DNA of 64,000 nucleotides from Myxococcales bacterium (GCA_016720595.1 JADKKI010000023.1:124001-188000); one strand, 5' to 3'. Numbered from the stretch's first letter, positions 31,796-40,625 are shown. Program-made: numbers and translations. Notes: generated from the sequence alone by a model not told the origin.

Positions 31796-31815
31796 CCCCC
31801 ACCGTGCGGTGGGGG
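31796..31815. terminator. strong hairpin CCCCCACC-GTGC-GGTGGGGG
   Basis: An 8-bp perfect G/C stem with a GTGC tetraloop, between the ice-binding-like gene (minus) and the CIA30 remnant. There is no downstream U-tract on either strand, so it is not a canonical intrinsic terminator. It could terminate weakly or be an RNA structure of another kind. Confidence 0.35.
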
Positions 31816-31894
31816 AGCCCTTGCGTGCGCATTCGCACATGACATCGCCTAGCGGAAGCAGGGAGTCACGCCGGGCGCGCGCGCGCCTGTATCG

Positions 31895-32092
31895 ATGTTC
31901 CGCGAGCTGGCGTCGAAGCTGGCCGGGATTCGACGGAGAGAGAGCCGAATGAAGATGACAGGGATCGAGGACGCCGGCCCGGTGAATCCGAGGGAGGTCA
32001 ACGCGGTCGGCGTCCTGCTGGGCGACAAGAAGGCCGGGGCATTCAAGCTGGAAGTCGCTTGGATCAAGCGCGTCGACAAGGGTGAGCGCTGA
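31895..32092 (+). pseudogene. CIA30-domain C-terminal fragment
   Basis: A 65-codon frame ends in NAVGVLLGDKKAGAFKLEVAWIKR, which matches the C-terminal signature of the CIA30 fold (xxIGFLIADKQAGPFRLEIDWI). The normal domain is about 150 residues. Upstream sequence does not encode the rest in any frame, so this is a truncated remnant with no obvious start signal. It is convergent with the gene at 32099. Confidence 0.55.
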
Positions 32093-32098
32093 TCGAAG

Positions 32099-32974
32099 TC
32101 AGCGCGCGCTGGCCGAGCCCGAGACTGACGCCGACGCCTGCACACTGACGCTGATGCTGGCGTTGGCCTGCACCGCGCCGCGGGCGGCGACGTTCAATCG
32201 ATCGGCGATGCAGACCATCTGCGCGCCGAACTCCTTGGCCAGTGAGCCCATACCCTTTACCGCGCCCCCGGCCGAGCCGGCGAACGCGGTGGCCGACTTC
32301 AGCGCCAGCTTGGCTTTCGCGTTCGCCGTGAGCAACGCCGGCAGGCCGATCGCGACCGCCTTGGTAGCGCGCGTGAAGGCGCTGGCGTCGACCGCGACCG
32401 AGGTGTCACCCTGCACGTCTACCTTTGGCGGGGTGCACTGCGCGTCGAGGCTGGCGCTCGCCTGGCCCTGCGACTTGCACGCGCCGGCCGCCGATCCCGA
32501 GCTGCCGCTGGTGCCCGTGCTGCCGCTGCCCGAGCCCGAGCACTCCGCCGCGGCCTTGGCCGACACCGCCGCGTCGACGGTGCACGTGGCCGGCGTGTAG
32601 GTCACGACGGTCTTGCTCTTGGCCTTGGCGGTGACCTTGAGGCCGGCCTTGAGGGCGGTGGCGACCCGGCCGCAGACCGCCTTTGTGTTCCCCGCCGCTG
32701 ACACCTTGAGCTCGCCCGCCATCTGCTTGCATGCGTCGGCCACCGACGCCTCGAGCGACGCGGCCGACTTCTGCATCCGCGCCGACGCGGCGATGAACGC
32801 CTCGATCCGCGCGCCGCCGTCGCCCTTCAGGCCCGTACAGCTGGTCGGATTGGCGGGCAGCTTGCCGACTCCGGGCAGCTTGTCGGGCATCTTGATGTCA
32901 CCCAGCTGCGCGCTCGCGGTTCCCGCTAGCGCGACGGCCAAGACTCCGATCGAGGTCAGGATGTGCGTCTTCAA
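32099..32974 (-). CDS. secreted Ala/Ser-rich protein, unknown
   Basis: A 291-residue protein with a signal peptide (LAVALAGTASAQ). The mature part is low in complexity, with Ala/Lys/Val-rich helical stretches and about eight Cys residues in xxCxxxx contexts (DACKQMAGEL, AVCGRVATAL). A Gly/Ser linker runs through the middle (SGSGSGSTGTSGSSGS), and the end is ASISVSVQASASVSGSASAR. Nothing indicates an enzyme; it is probably a structural periplasmic or outer-surface protein. Confidence 0.65.
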   Translation of the reverse strand: MKTHILTSIGVLAVALAGTASAQLGDIKMPDKLPGVGKLPANPTSCTGLKGDGGARIEAFIAASARMQKSAASLEASVADACKQMAGELKVSAAGNTKAVCGRVATALKAGLKVTAKAKSKTVVTYTPATCTVDAAVSAKAAAECSGSGSGSTGTSGSSGSAAGACKSQGQASASLDAQCTPPKVDVQGDTSVAVDASAFTRATKAVAIGLPALLTANAKAKLALKSATAFAGSAGGAVKGMGSLAKEFGAQMVCIADRLNVAARGAVQANASISVSVQASASVSGSASAR

Positions 32975-33125
32975 TGAATCCTCCTGAGCGGCAGACTACG
33001 ATCTTCATGTCGCCGAAGAGGAGGCGAGGGCATCGGCGGACCCATAGACCCGACTCACACTCCGAGGGGAAGCCTCGCTCTCGCAGGCGGGTCTGGTCAT
33101 GGCGCTTGGCTGATAGAGTGCCCTC

Positions 33126-34604
33126 ATGAAACGACTGGCAATGATTCTGCTCGTGGCGACAGCGTGCAAGGGCGGCGACAAGACCGCCTCGTCCAGCGGT
33201 GGCCCATCCAAGAGCGATGGCAAGGGAGGATGCGAGACCACGGCTGCCAGGCCCGCGGAGCTCGTCGCCGGCAAGGCGCCGCAGCTGCTCGCGCCGCTCG
33301 ATAAGCTGTCGCTCGGAATGTCGCGCGCTGACGCCGCCAAGGCGTGCCCGAACTTCTTTCAGGGAGAGGACGGCAAGAAGACCGGAACATTCAGCGTCGG
33401 CGAAATCGTCGGCAAGTTCGGTGACTCCTACGCACAGGCGCGGCTCGAATTCGTGAACGACAAGCTCGATGCCGTTTCGTTCTCGCTTCCCGCTGAGATC
33501 GCCGACGCACTCACTGCCGCGTGGGGCGCCCCCAAGACCTCGAGCGGCAGCAAGCCGGCACACGCATGGGTCGACGACGCATCCGGCATGCGCGGCATCC
33601 TCGAGCCCGCCGAGTCCGACGGTCGCCGCCAGCTGGTGGTCTCGAAGTTCGTCCCGCTCGCCGCGTTCTTCGAACCCGAGAACAAAGCGATCGCGTGGAA
33701 GCCGCAGGACGTACTCGGCAAGCAGCCTGCCGACATTGCGAAGGCGCTCCCTCAGTACGTCAAGGTCGAGAAGACCAGCGCGGCGGTGAAAGCCAAGACG
33801 GACGAGATGATGGCCGACATGAAGAAGGACATGGAGAAGATGGGCGTCAACACGACGCGCGACCCCAATATGCCCGAGTTCGAGCTGCCGGCCTCGCCGT
33901 TCTCCTCCAACACGACCACGCAGGTCATCCTCCACACGAACGACAACGGCACGGTGCGCAGCTACGGCGTATGGTTCCGCACGTCGTCGCTGTCCCCGCA
34001 GTACGGCTGGCCGACCCAATCCGAGGACATCATCAAGAAGCTCGACGAGGTGTACGGCGCGCACAAGGTCGTGCGCGAGACGCTCGGTGACCGCTGGACG
34101 TGGTTCGACGCCAAGCGCGGCGTCCGCGCATCGACGCGCAAGGACAAGCCCGAGGACTTCGATCTCGATTATGTCAAGTACCTGCCGCTCGCGAACCTGT
34201 TCGGCGCGCCCGGACCGGTGTGGGGCTTCGAGAAGCCCGAGCGCCCGCTGATGGGCGCGACGCCCGACGAGATCGATGCGACTTACGGCAAGGACTTCGT
34301 CGTCAAGCGCGACGACAAGAACGGGACGCTGACCATGGCGTTGCCTCCGACCGACTACGACGGCGACACCGCGATCACGAACATCCTCATGTTCGTGAAG
34401 GGCGGCAAGGTCACCCAGTGGAACATGCATATCCCGTTCGACAACTTCGACGCCGCGCGTGGCGAATACGAGGCCGCGCTCGCCACGAAGTTCGGCAAGG
34501 CGAAGAAGGCCCCGCGCGATCACTTCCTCTTCGGCAAGGAGCCGACCGTCGACGCCGAGTACAGCAAGTACACGAACGAGCTCGACATCGAAGTGACGAA
34601 GTAG
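33126..34604 (+). CDS. large lipoprotein, unknown
   Basis: A 492-residue lipoprotein (MILLVATACKGG). A Ser/Gly/Lys linker is followed by repeated segments of the form LxxxxxxLSLGMSRADAAKACP and RPLMGATPDEIDATYG, which resemble repeats that pair a short helix with a small beta-sheet. The protein is acidic and soluble after the anchor. The name is unknown to me. It is a single gene, convergent with the chimeric gene at 34608. Confidence 0.7.
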   Translation: MKRLAMILLVATACKGGDKTASSSGGPSKSDGKGGCETTAARPAELVAGKAPQLLAPLDKLSLGMSRADAAKACPNFFQGEDGKKTGTFSVGEIVGKFGDSYAQARLEFVNDKLDAVSFSLPAEIADALTAAWGAPKTSSGSKPAHAWVDDASGMRGILEPAESDGRRQLVVSKFVPLAAFFEPENKAIAWKPQDVLGKQPADIAKALPQYVKVEKTSAAVKAKTDEMMADMKKDMEKMGVNTTRDPNMPEFELPASPFSSNTTTQVILHTNDNGTVRSYGVWFRTSSLSPQYGWPTQSEDIIKKLDEVYGAHKVVRETLGDRWTWFDAKRGVRASTRKDKPEDFDLDYVKYLPLANLFGAPGPVWGFEKPERPLMGATPDEIDATYGKDFVVKRDDKNGTLTMALPPTDYDGDTAITNILMFVKGGKVTQWNMHIPFDNFDAARGEYEAALATKFGKAKKAPRDHFLFGKEPTVDAEYSKYTNELDIEVTK

Positions 34605-34607
34605 CGC

Positions 34608-35288
34608 TCATTCTTGGAGCGGCGGGAGTTCGGTCGCAACGGGGGACGTGACGAGGGCTTGCCCGGGCGCCTCCTCGAATCGCAGCACGATCCGTCCTGC
34701 GGCGCCGCCCCCACCTCCGCCATTGTAAGCGCCATCGGCACCCGCGCTTGGCGAGGCCAGCGCCCCGCCAGCGCCGCCAGCGCCGCCATTCCCGCTCGAC
34801 GAGCCGCTGCCTCCGACGGCGCTGCCCGCGCGACCGCCCGCGCCGGCGGCAGTCTGGAGCGCACCGCCGCCTCCGCCTCCTTGGCACGGCGGCACCGGAG
34901 CGACCCACCCGCCGAGTCCGCCGCCACCACCGCCGCCGAGCGGGATCAGCGTCATCGGTAGACAGGCAGCGCCCCCGGTGCCCCCGAGCGCGACGCCTTG
35001 GCCCGTTCCGCCCGCTGCACCAGCAGTGCCGCCGCCGCCACCCCCGCCGCCACCATCGGGACGGTAGCGTTCGAGTCGTCCGAGCGCGGCGAGGTAGTTG
35101 TTCTCGATCTGCGCGAAGTTGTCCTCGGCCTGGGCGTAGATCATGCCGAACACCGCGTCGGCATCGGTCGCGCCGTGAACGTGTGCGATGCCCCAGTCGT
35201 CGCGCTCGATCGTGATCGGCTCCACGGCACGCGGCGGTGCCGGCGACGCGTGGCACGCGGCGAGCAGGATCAGCGCGCGACGCAACAT
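34608..35288 (-). pseudogene. chimeric frame: penicillin-acylase N-terminus joined to Gly-rich C-terminus
   Basis: The first ~75 codons carry a lipoprotein-like start and the Ntn-hydrolase (peptidase S45, penicillin/acyl-homoserine-lactone acylase) signature ITIERDDWGIAHVHGAT then AVFGMIYAQAEDNFAQIE. A complete enzyme is 700-800 residues, and the catalytic Ser is absent. At about 35,061 the frame enters GGC repeats and becomes a Gly/Ala-rich tail ending in AGRIVLRFEEAPG, which looks like the end of a different Gly-rich envelope protein. The join falls exactly in microrepeats, so it is a deletion fusion or a mis-assembly. Confidence 0.7.
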
Positions 35289-35454
35289 CGCCGCATCCTC
35301 GCCGGTTCTCGCGTGGCGAGGTCAGGTGCCGAGTGGAACATCAGTCGACCGCGGGACCTGCGGTGCGCGACGCTGCACCGCGCAGCCATCTCGCCATGAC
35401 CGCCGACGGCATCAAACCTGGGCCGTCATGCCAGCGCACCTGGCGCTACTCCGG

Positions 35455-36033
35455 TCAGTCGACGCTGACGTCGTAGGTCGTCGGGCTCGGCGGATCGGCG
35501 TCGTAGATGCACTTCGTCATCGCCGGCGACGTCCCCTTGTGGCCACCGAAGCAGAACCGCCACGTGCCGGTGAGGACGTTGTCGTAGAGCGCGATGTCGG
35601 CGTTGTTGCTCTGGCCCTTGGTCTCCGAGAAGTCCGGGACCTGACCCTTCGGGAACACGTAGATCCCGACCTTGGCCGTCGGCAGCTTCTTCGGCCCGTT
35701 GAACGCCACGAAGTAGTCCTTCTTGGAACGCAGCGCCTCGTGCAGCGCCTTCCAGTCCGCGGGCGTGGCACCCGTGGGATCGAACGGCTTGGTCGCCCCC
35801 GAAGCTCCGACGTCGGCCTCCGACGAGTAGATCACGCTGTCCCCATCGATGAACTTCGACTGCACGTCGATGTGGAACTCGGTCGCGGGTGGAGTTGCCG
35901 GCGATGGCGGTGCCGGCGGCGCAGTGGGGCCCACGGCGACCGGCTTGGCAGGCGCGGCGGCCGGCGCCGGCTTCTCGGAGCTCTTGCATCCGAGGGACAC
36001 GACCAGGAACAGCGAGAGGTATTTCACCAGCAT
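35455..36033 (-). CDS. lipoprotein, unknown
   Basis: A 192-residue lipoprotein (FLVVSLGCKSS). An Ala/Pro linker of about 30 residues precedes a compact domain with ADIALYDNVLTGTWRFCFGG and MTKCIYDADPP near the end, where two Cys probably form a disulphide. The pattern GxxxxVIYSSEADVGA is not known to me. It lies 166 bp upstream of the chimeric gene on the same strand. The function is unknown. Confidence 0.68.
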   Translation of the reverse strand: MLVKYLSLFLVVSLGCKSSEKPAPAAAPAKPVAVGPTAPPAPPSPATPPATEFHIDVQSKFIDGDSVIYSSEADVGASGATKPFDPTGATPADWKALHEALRSKKDYFVAFNGPKKLPTAKVGIYVFPKGQVPDFSETKGQSNNADIALYDNVLTGTWRFCFGGHKGTSPAMTKCIYDADPPSPTTYDVSVD

Positions 36034-36091
36034 CGCTCAGAGAACCGCGGCGGCCGGACCAGGTCAAGACTGCACGCCTCTCGAATGTGCG

Positions 36092-36440
36092 ATGTTCGAT
36101 GACGATGCCGTCCTTGAGGACGACGACGCGGAGTTCCCCGCCACGCTGGCGCTACCGGGCACGGCGGGTTGCCAGATCGAGGCGCGGCCCGACGAGCATG
36201 CAGAGCTCGAGTGTCGTGCCTTCGCCTCCAATGGGACGGCGGCCGGCGTCGACGCCGGCGCTGCCGCCTACAGCGCAGAGGGTGAGAAGCTCGCGCACTG
36301 CCTGCCGAAGGATCGCTTTGACATGAAGGACACGGCGCCGAACGAGGTCACCTTCGTCTCTCACTCGTACTACGGGCCGTCGGTCCGCATTCGCGGCAAG
36401 ATGTCGGAGCACAGTGGCCAGAAGGTCGTCGAAATCTTCG
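36092..36440 (+). pseudogene. gene truncated by poly-G block (unknown)
   Basis: A plus-strand frame with typical high-GC codon use starts at ATG 36092 (MFDDDAVLEDDDAEFP) and continues for about 116 codons to VVEIF. It then runs into the poly-G stretch and loses sense. The visible part is acidic, with Cys at CQIEARP and ECRAFASNG. The 3' end is missing from the assembly or lies elsewhere. No family recognised. Confidence 0.5.
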
Positions 36441-36530
36441 GGGGGGGGGGGGGGGGGGGGGGGCCGGGCGGGGGGCGGGCGGGCGCGGGGGGGGGGGGGG
36501 GGGGGGGGGGGGGCCGGCGGGCCCGTCGTG
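36440..36530. other. poly-G block, probable false join
   Basis: About 90 bases are nearly all G (runs of up to 20 or more), interrupted by a few C and A. They cut a coding frame on the left and adjoin the 3' end of the LVIVD gene on the right. This is the same kind of artefact as at 8944-11390 but on the opposite strand, so the sequences on either side may not be contiguous. Confidence 0.85.
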
Positions 36531-36589
36531 GGGGTGCAGGCGAGCGCGCCATCGCATCCGAAGCGGCACGCCTCGCCCTCGGGGTTCGT

Positions 36590-37573
36590 CTACCGGCAGA
36601 GCACGAGGCCGTCGTCCGCCGAAAGCACGAGGAAATCAGGTGACGCGGTCGCGCCATGGACGGTGGTGACGTACTGGGTGGGGATCGGAAACAACTTCTC
36701 CGCCGTGTCGAGGTTGGTCACGTCGAACACGAGGGGAGGGCGATCTTCGCATGCGTCGTACATCCGGTCGCCGACCCTGTTGAGCCGCCCCGAGCAGATA
36801 CTCCCGGGCATCCCCATGTCGTTGACGTGAATCATGGGAGCGCTCGGGGTGGCGATGTCGACGAGTCCGCGGCCACCGTACCCGAGCGATGCGATCAGGT
36901 GACTGCCATCGATCTCGAGATCGCGACCCGTGATGGTCTCTACGGCCGCCACCGCGTTCCAGCTCGGGCTCGTGTCGAAGACCTTCAGCTGCGTCTGATT
37001 GATCGTGAACACGTTGTTCGCGTTGGCGGCGACGCCATACACTTGTTCGTTGTTGATCTGGCCGACCATCGTTGGTGCTGCAGGGTTCGCGTAGTCGTAG
37101 ACCGCAACGCCCGACGTTTCCGCCGCGACATACACGCGCGACCCGACCACAGCGAGATCGTAGATCGCACTGGGGAACCCGACGTCCGAGAGCTGCAAGG
37201 GCGCCGCGGGGTTGGAGACGTCGAAGGCGACCACCCGCCCGCCATGGCCGATCAGTAAGGTCTGGCCGACCCAATTGATGACTCGGCTCTCCGACGGAGT
37301 CCGTGGCACCACATCGCTCGTTGCGACGATGCTGGCATCCGTGCCAGCACCGAGTTGGACGACAACGAGGCCGTAGTAGGACTTTGCGTACGCGTAACCG
37401 TCACGCACCTCCGCTGCAAAAGCGGTGGTCACGCCAGCGTTCATCGGTAGCTTCGCGAGAAGCTCACCGGTGAGGTTGCCTGGATCGAATCCGCCGCCAT
37501 CACCGCCGCATCCCGCCAGGCCCATGAGCGCGACGGACACCAGGCCACTGCCCGCCCATCGAATCGATGTCAT
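36590..37573 (-). CDS. LVIVD-repeat beta-propeller lipoprotein
   Basis: A 327-residue lipoprotein (VALMGLAGCGG). Repeated blades of the form LVVVQLGAGTD, VVAFDVSNPAAPLQLSDVG, YDLAVVGSRVYVAAETSGVAVYDYANPAAPTMVG and LVDIATPSAP show the LVIVD-repeat pattern (VxVxDVSNPxxPxxV). It should form a surface beta-propeller, probably for protein binding. Its ATG overlaps the stop of a small upstream frame (37573-37710). Confidence 0.85.
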   Translation of the reverse strand: MTSIRWAGSGLVSVALMGLAGCGGDGGGFDPGNLTGELLAKLPMNAGVTTAFAAEVRDGYAYAKSYYGLVVVQLGAGTDASIVATSDVVPRTPSESRVINWVGQTLLIGHGGRVVAFDVSNPAAPLQLSDVGFPSAIYDLAVVGSRVYVAAETSGVAVYDYANPAAPTMVGQINNEQVYGVAANANNVFTINQTQLKVFDTSPSWNAVAAVETITGRDLEIDGSHLIASLGYGGRGLVDIATPSAPMIHVNDMGMPGSICSGRLNRVGDRMYDACEDRPPLVFDVTNLDTAEKLFPIPTQYVTTVHGATASPDFLVLSADDGLVLCR

Positions 37574-37710
37574 CAGAACCGCATACCACGATCACGGGCG
37601 CCCTCTTCGAGAAAGGCTAGTGCCGCGCTCCGGCTCAGGGCTGCGAGATGCTCATCGCCGAGTGTCGCCGGCAAACTGACGAACCAGGCATCGACGCGAG
37701 GTCCTGCCAT
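37573..37710 (-). CDS. small frame coupled to LVIVD lipoprotein
   Basis: A 45-codon frame (MAGPRVDAWFVSLPATLGDE ... LEEGARDRGMRF) starts at ATG 37710 and ends in a TGA that overlaps the ATG of the lipoprotein (ATGA). An in-frame stop lies just upstream, so it is either a real tiny gene or the tail of a gene cut by the repeat at 37704. The ATGA overlap favours genuine translation. Confidence 0.35.
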   Translation of the reverse strand: MAGPRVDAWFVSLPATLGDEHLAALSRSAALAFLEEGARDRGMRF

Positions 37711-37824
37711 GCGTCACGCGGTGCAACTCGGACGGATTGCTGACGACCGAGCGGGGTCACGCCGTGGTCGGCGGCGAATCACTCGCACCACTGGCCGCTC
37801 TTGTACTCGCTGCGCAACTCGCCA
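37704..37824. repeat. 121-bp direct repeat, copy A
   Basis: About 96% identical (5 differences in 121) to 41489-41609. It contains the last ~15 codons of the lipoprotein gene at 41564 in copy B, here without the rest of that gene. The two copies flank the IS5-type element and the 148-residue lipoprotein gene in direct orientation, implying a segmental duplication. Confidence 0.85.
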
Positions 37825-37836
37825 CCCGCTGAGCCT

Positions 37837-37851
37837 CTAAGAGCTGTCCCG
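37837..37851. repeat. left inverted repeat of IS5-type element
   Basis: CTAAGAGCTGTCCCG is the exact reverse complement of the right end CGGGACAGCTCTTAG at 40614-40628. The outer three bases on each side are C-TA and TA-G of the target, so the true element repeat is the inner 12 bp. The stop codon of the TnpB-like gene lies here. Confidence 0.9.
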
Positions 37852-39873
37852 CAAAGCTGGCACTCCTGTGCGCACTTTGTAGGTCAGGCTGGTTCGCATC
37901 CGCGCCCGCTCCGCCGTGGTCTGGCGGAGGCCAGGCTCATGCGGGGTTGGGTACGGCGCCGTGCCAGCAGTTCGCCGAGCCACCACGATTGCATCGGGTG
38001 TCCGCCCCCTCTCCGCGGCGGAGAACCCGCCGTGGCTGGTGAGCGCGTTTGACTCGGACGGGGCGTCTTGCCGCCCCCTGGAATGGAGCTCGAGCGTGCA
38101 ATCTAGAATCGTGCGCGTGTGACGATCGTCGCCGCACGCGCGCGACGCGTTCAGGTCGACCCTTGCGGTCGACGGTTGCGTGGGATCGGTGAACGCCACA
38201 AACGCCGCGAGCGTTGCGGAGACGGCATCGCGGTCCCCGCGGAGGCCGCAGGCCGCGCACGCGTGCACCCGATCTGCGAGGGTCTTGGGTACGCGTGCGC
38301 CGCACAGGCAGTGCTGCGAGAGCGCTGTGGTCTGGGTGGACGCTCGAAGCACGCCACCTGTGCCCCCAGCGACGAGCGCGACGGCAGCCGCCTCCCGTTC
38401 GATCGCCGACAGCAGGGTCGCCGGCGAGAACGCCGCGAGCGCCGCGCCCCAGCGACGCGCCCAGGTACCGACGTTGCAGTCCTCGACGACGAGTTGGTAC
38501 CCGTGATCGCGCACGAGCACAGCGGCGACCTGCCGAGCGTGGTCGCGGCGCGCCTGCGAAGCGGCATCAGCCTCGGCCGCCGCGCTGATGCGACCACGCC
38601 GATAGCTCGCGGACAGCTGATCCTTGCGATAGGCCTGCAGCGGCTTGCCATCGGAGCGCGCCTTGCGCGGGCCTGCCGGGATGGTCTGCACGGGTGCCAG
38701 GCCCGCGAGCTCGCGGCGCCGGGCTCGCTTCTCCTGACGCTTGGACCACTGGTACTGATCGCGATTCGCCGCGCGGCGCGAGCGCTCGAGGTGGCGCTGA
38801 CGACGACGATCCTGGATCGCCCGCCGCCGTGCCCCGGCCTTGGCCGCCGCACCCAGCTCGATGCGACGGATCTGCAGATCGCGACCGCTCTCGTGAGACG
38901 CGACCGTGACGTTCGAGACGTTGACGTCGATGCCGCCGCGTCGCGCCGCGGTCTTGATCGCAGCCATTTGACGGCGAGCCTGTGCCGCAGGCGCTACGTA
39001 CGGATCTGCGAGCACCAGGAGATGTGCCTCGTAGCGCCAGCCACCGGCGGCCTGCGGATCGCGCCGCCGGACCAGGTCGATCTTGTGCCACCGCGAAGGA
39101 TCCGCGAGGTGGTGCTCCAAGATCGGCTGGTTCGAGGGCGCGGCCGGGAGCCTCACCGGCAACACGAGCGAACCGCCCGGCAGCCCCGAGAACACGACCA
39201 CAAGCGGACCCTGATGGCTCCACCACGAGTCCTTCGGATCGGCGACCGCGCGCATCCGATCTGGCTGGAAGAAGCGCCCGTCGGCCTGGGTGTACGCGGC
39301 CCGATGACCAGCGAGCGATCCGTGGAGCCGGAAGGTCTCCCACTTGCGCTCCGTGGTGTGAGAACGAGCTCGGCCGGGGAGCCGCGTGAAGTCAAACCAG
39401 CGGCCGATGTGAGGCATCCCGCGCGTCGCGCCGCTGGCGTCCTTGAACAGGTGCCGCTCGGTCGCCGTCCACACGTTGTCCGCGAGGTGCATCGCGAGCG
39501 CCTTGGTCACGAACCGTCGCAGGTGCGGCGCACCGTCGACGTGGCGATAGGCGGCGCGTTCGAGGGCCTCGCGAGACAGGCCGATCCGAGTGCGGACCGC
39601 GGCCGGATCTCGTGAACGCTCGTGGTGGGCCGCCCGGTAGGCGCGTGACCGATGCCGCGCATCGCTCTGGACCGCGCGACGGACCTTGAACGCCGCAGAG
39701 AACATCGACTCGATCCGGCGGCGCATGACCGGATCCGTCGTATCGAGTGCGAGCCGCAGGACCGACAGACCGTCCTCGGGGCTTCGAGACCACGGACGGA
39801 CTTGTTCGACCGCGCGTTCGCTTGCAGGCGAGCGGCGATGCCACAAACAGATCCTAGTTCGACGGTGTGACAT
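37837..39873 (-). CDS. large TnpB-like RuvC endonuclease (RNA-guided nuclease family)
   Basis: A 678-residue protein from ATG 39873; a TTG at 39897 is also possible. The N-terminal ~300 residues match the large-TnpB pattern (MRRRIESMFSAAFKVRRAVQ, FVTKALAMHLADNVW, GRWFDFTRLPGRARSHT). RuvC-I has Asp316 in GIDVNVSNV, RuvC-II has Glu464 in LVVEDCNV, and RuvC-III has Asp549 in GLRGDRDAVSA. The zinc finger CLCG ... CAACG lies just before RuvC-III. All catalytic residues are present. A ~130-residue tail after RuvC-III is unusual and ends in RDSS inside the terminal repeat. In characterised TnpB systems the guide RNA comes from the 3' end of the gene and the element end. Confidence 0.82.
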   Translation of the reverse strand: MSHRRTRICLWHRRSPASERAVEQVRPWSRSPEDGLSVLRLALDTTDPVMRRRIESMFSAAFKVRRAVQSDARHRSRAYRAAHHERSRDPAAVRTRIGLSREALERAAYRHVDGAPHLRRFVTKALAMHLADNVWTATERHLFKDASGATRGMPHIGRWFDFTRLPGRARSHTTERKWETFRLHGSLAGHRAAYTQADGRFFQPDRMRAVADPKDSWWSHQGPLVVVFSGLPGGSLVLPVRLPAAPSNQPILEHHLADPSRWHKIDLVRRRDPQAAGGWRYEAHLLVLADPYVAPAAQARRQMAAIKTAARRGGIDVNVSNVTVASHESGRDLQIRRIELGAAAKAGARRRAIQDRRRQRHLERSRRAANRDQYQWSKRQEKRARRRELAGLAPVQTIPAGPRKARSDGKPLQAYRKDQLSASYRRGRISAAAEADAASQARRDHARQVAAVLVRDHGYQLVVEDCNVGTWARRWGAALAAFSPATLLSAIEREAAAVALVAGGTGGVLRASTQTTALSQHCLCGARVPKTLADRVHACAACGLRGDRDAVSATLAAFVAFTDPTQPSTARVDLNASRACGDDRHTRTILDCTLELHSRGRQDAPSESNALTSHGGFSAAERGRTPDAIVVARRTAGTAPYPTPHEPGLRQTTAERARMRTSLTYKVRTGVPALRDSS

Positions 39874-40625
39874 CGATCGACATGAGGTCCACGGCAAGCG
39901 AAGTCCTGGCCGCGCTGTCGCGGCACGTCGTCGATGATCTTGTTCGGCGACTCACCACCGAGCCTCACCGTGGCAGGCCGTGGGCCACGCCGCTTCGGCA
40001 GCGGGTGATCGTTGCGTGTGTCGCGCTGCGTACGAATCTCACGTTTCGTGAGCTCGCCGCGATGTTCAAGATCTCGAGGTCTCAAGCGCATCGCATCGTC
40101 GTTGATCTCACCCAACGTCTCGCGGAGCTTCTTCCGCACACCATCCCGGCAGACCGCCGGTGGTCGTGGGTGCTCGATGGAACCCTCGTTCCTACCCGTG
40201 ACCACTCTACGGCGGCGAAGTCGAAGAACTACCGCTGGTCGTGCAACGCTCAGGTGCTGATCCGACGCAGAGATCTACGCGTCATCGCCGTCACGGCCGG
40301 TGGCCCCGGGAACCGCAACGATCCTGTCCACCACCGCGGCTCGGACATCGAACAGCTCTGTCGGCGACACGGCCGAGTCCTTGCCGACGGCGGCTACCGC
40401 GGGATCCAAGAGCTAGTCACGCCGGTATTTCGTCACAATCGCATCGTCCGCGACCGCACCTGGCGCCGCCATCGCAAGCGGCGTGCACGCGTCGAGCACG
40501 CCATCGCCAGGCTCAAGGATTGGAGGGTCCTACGTGACCACCGTCGCCGGGGCCGCGTCCTGCAGGCTACCGTCCGCGCGGTCGCTTTCCTGCACAACCT
40601 CCGTGCCGAATTCCGGGACAGCTCT
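37840..40625. mobile_element. IS5-family (IS427-like) transposon with TnpB-like cargo
   Basis: A 2,786-bp element bounded by inverted repeats AGAGCTGTCCCG (left) and CGGGACAGCTCT (right). It is flanked by TA on both sides within an original CTAG target (C-TA ... TA-G), as expected for the IS427 subgroup of IS5. It carries two divergent genes whose starts overlap near 39,870: a DDE transposase to the right and a large TnpB-like RuvC nuclease to the left. It sits in the stop codon of the lipoprotein at 40625, which it regenerates as TAA. Confidence 0.88.
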
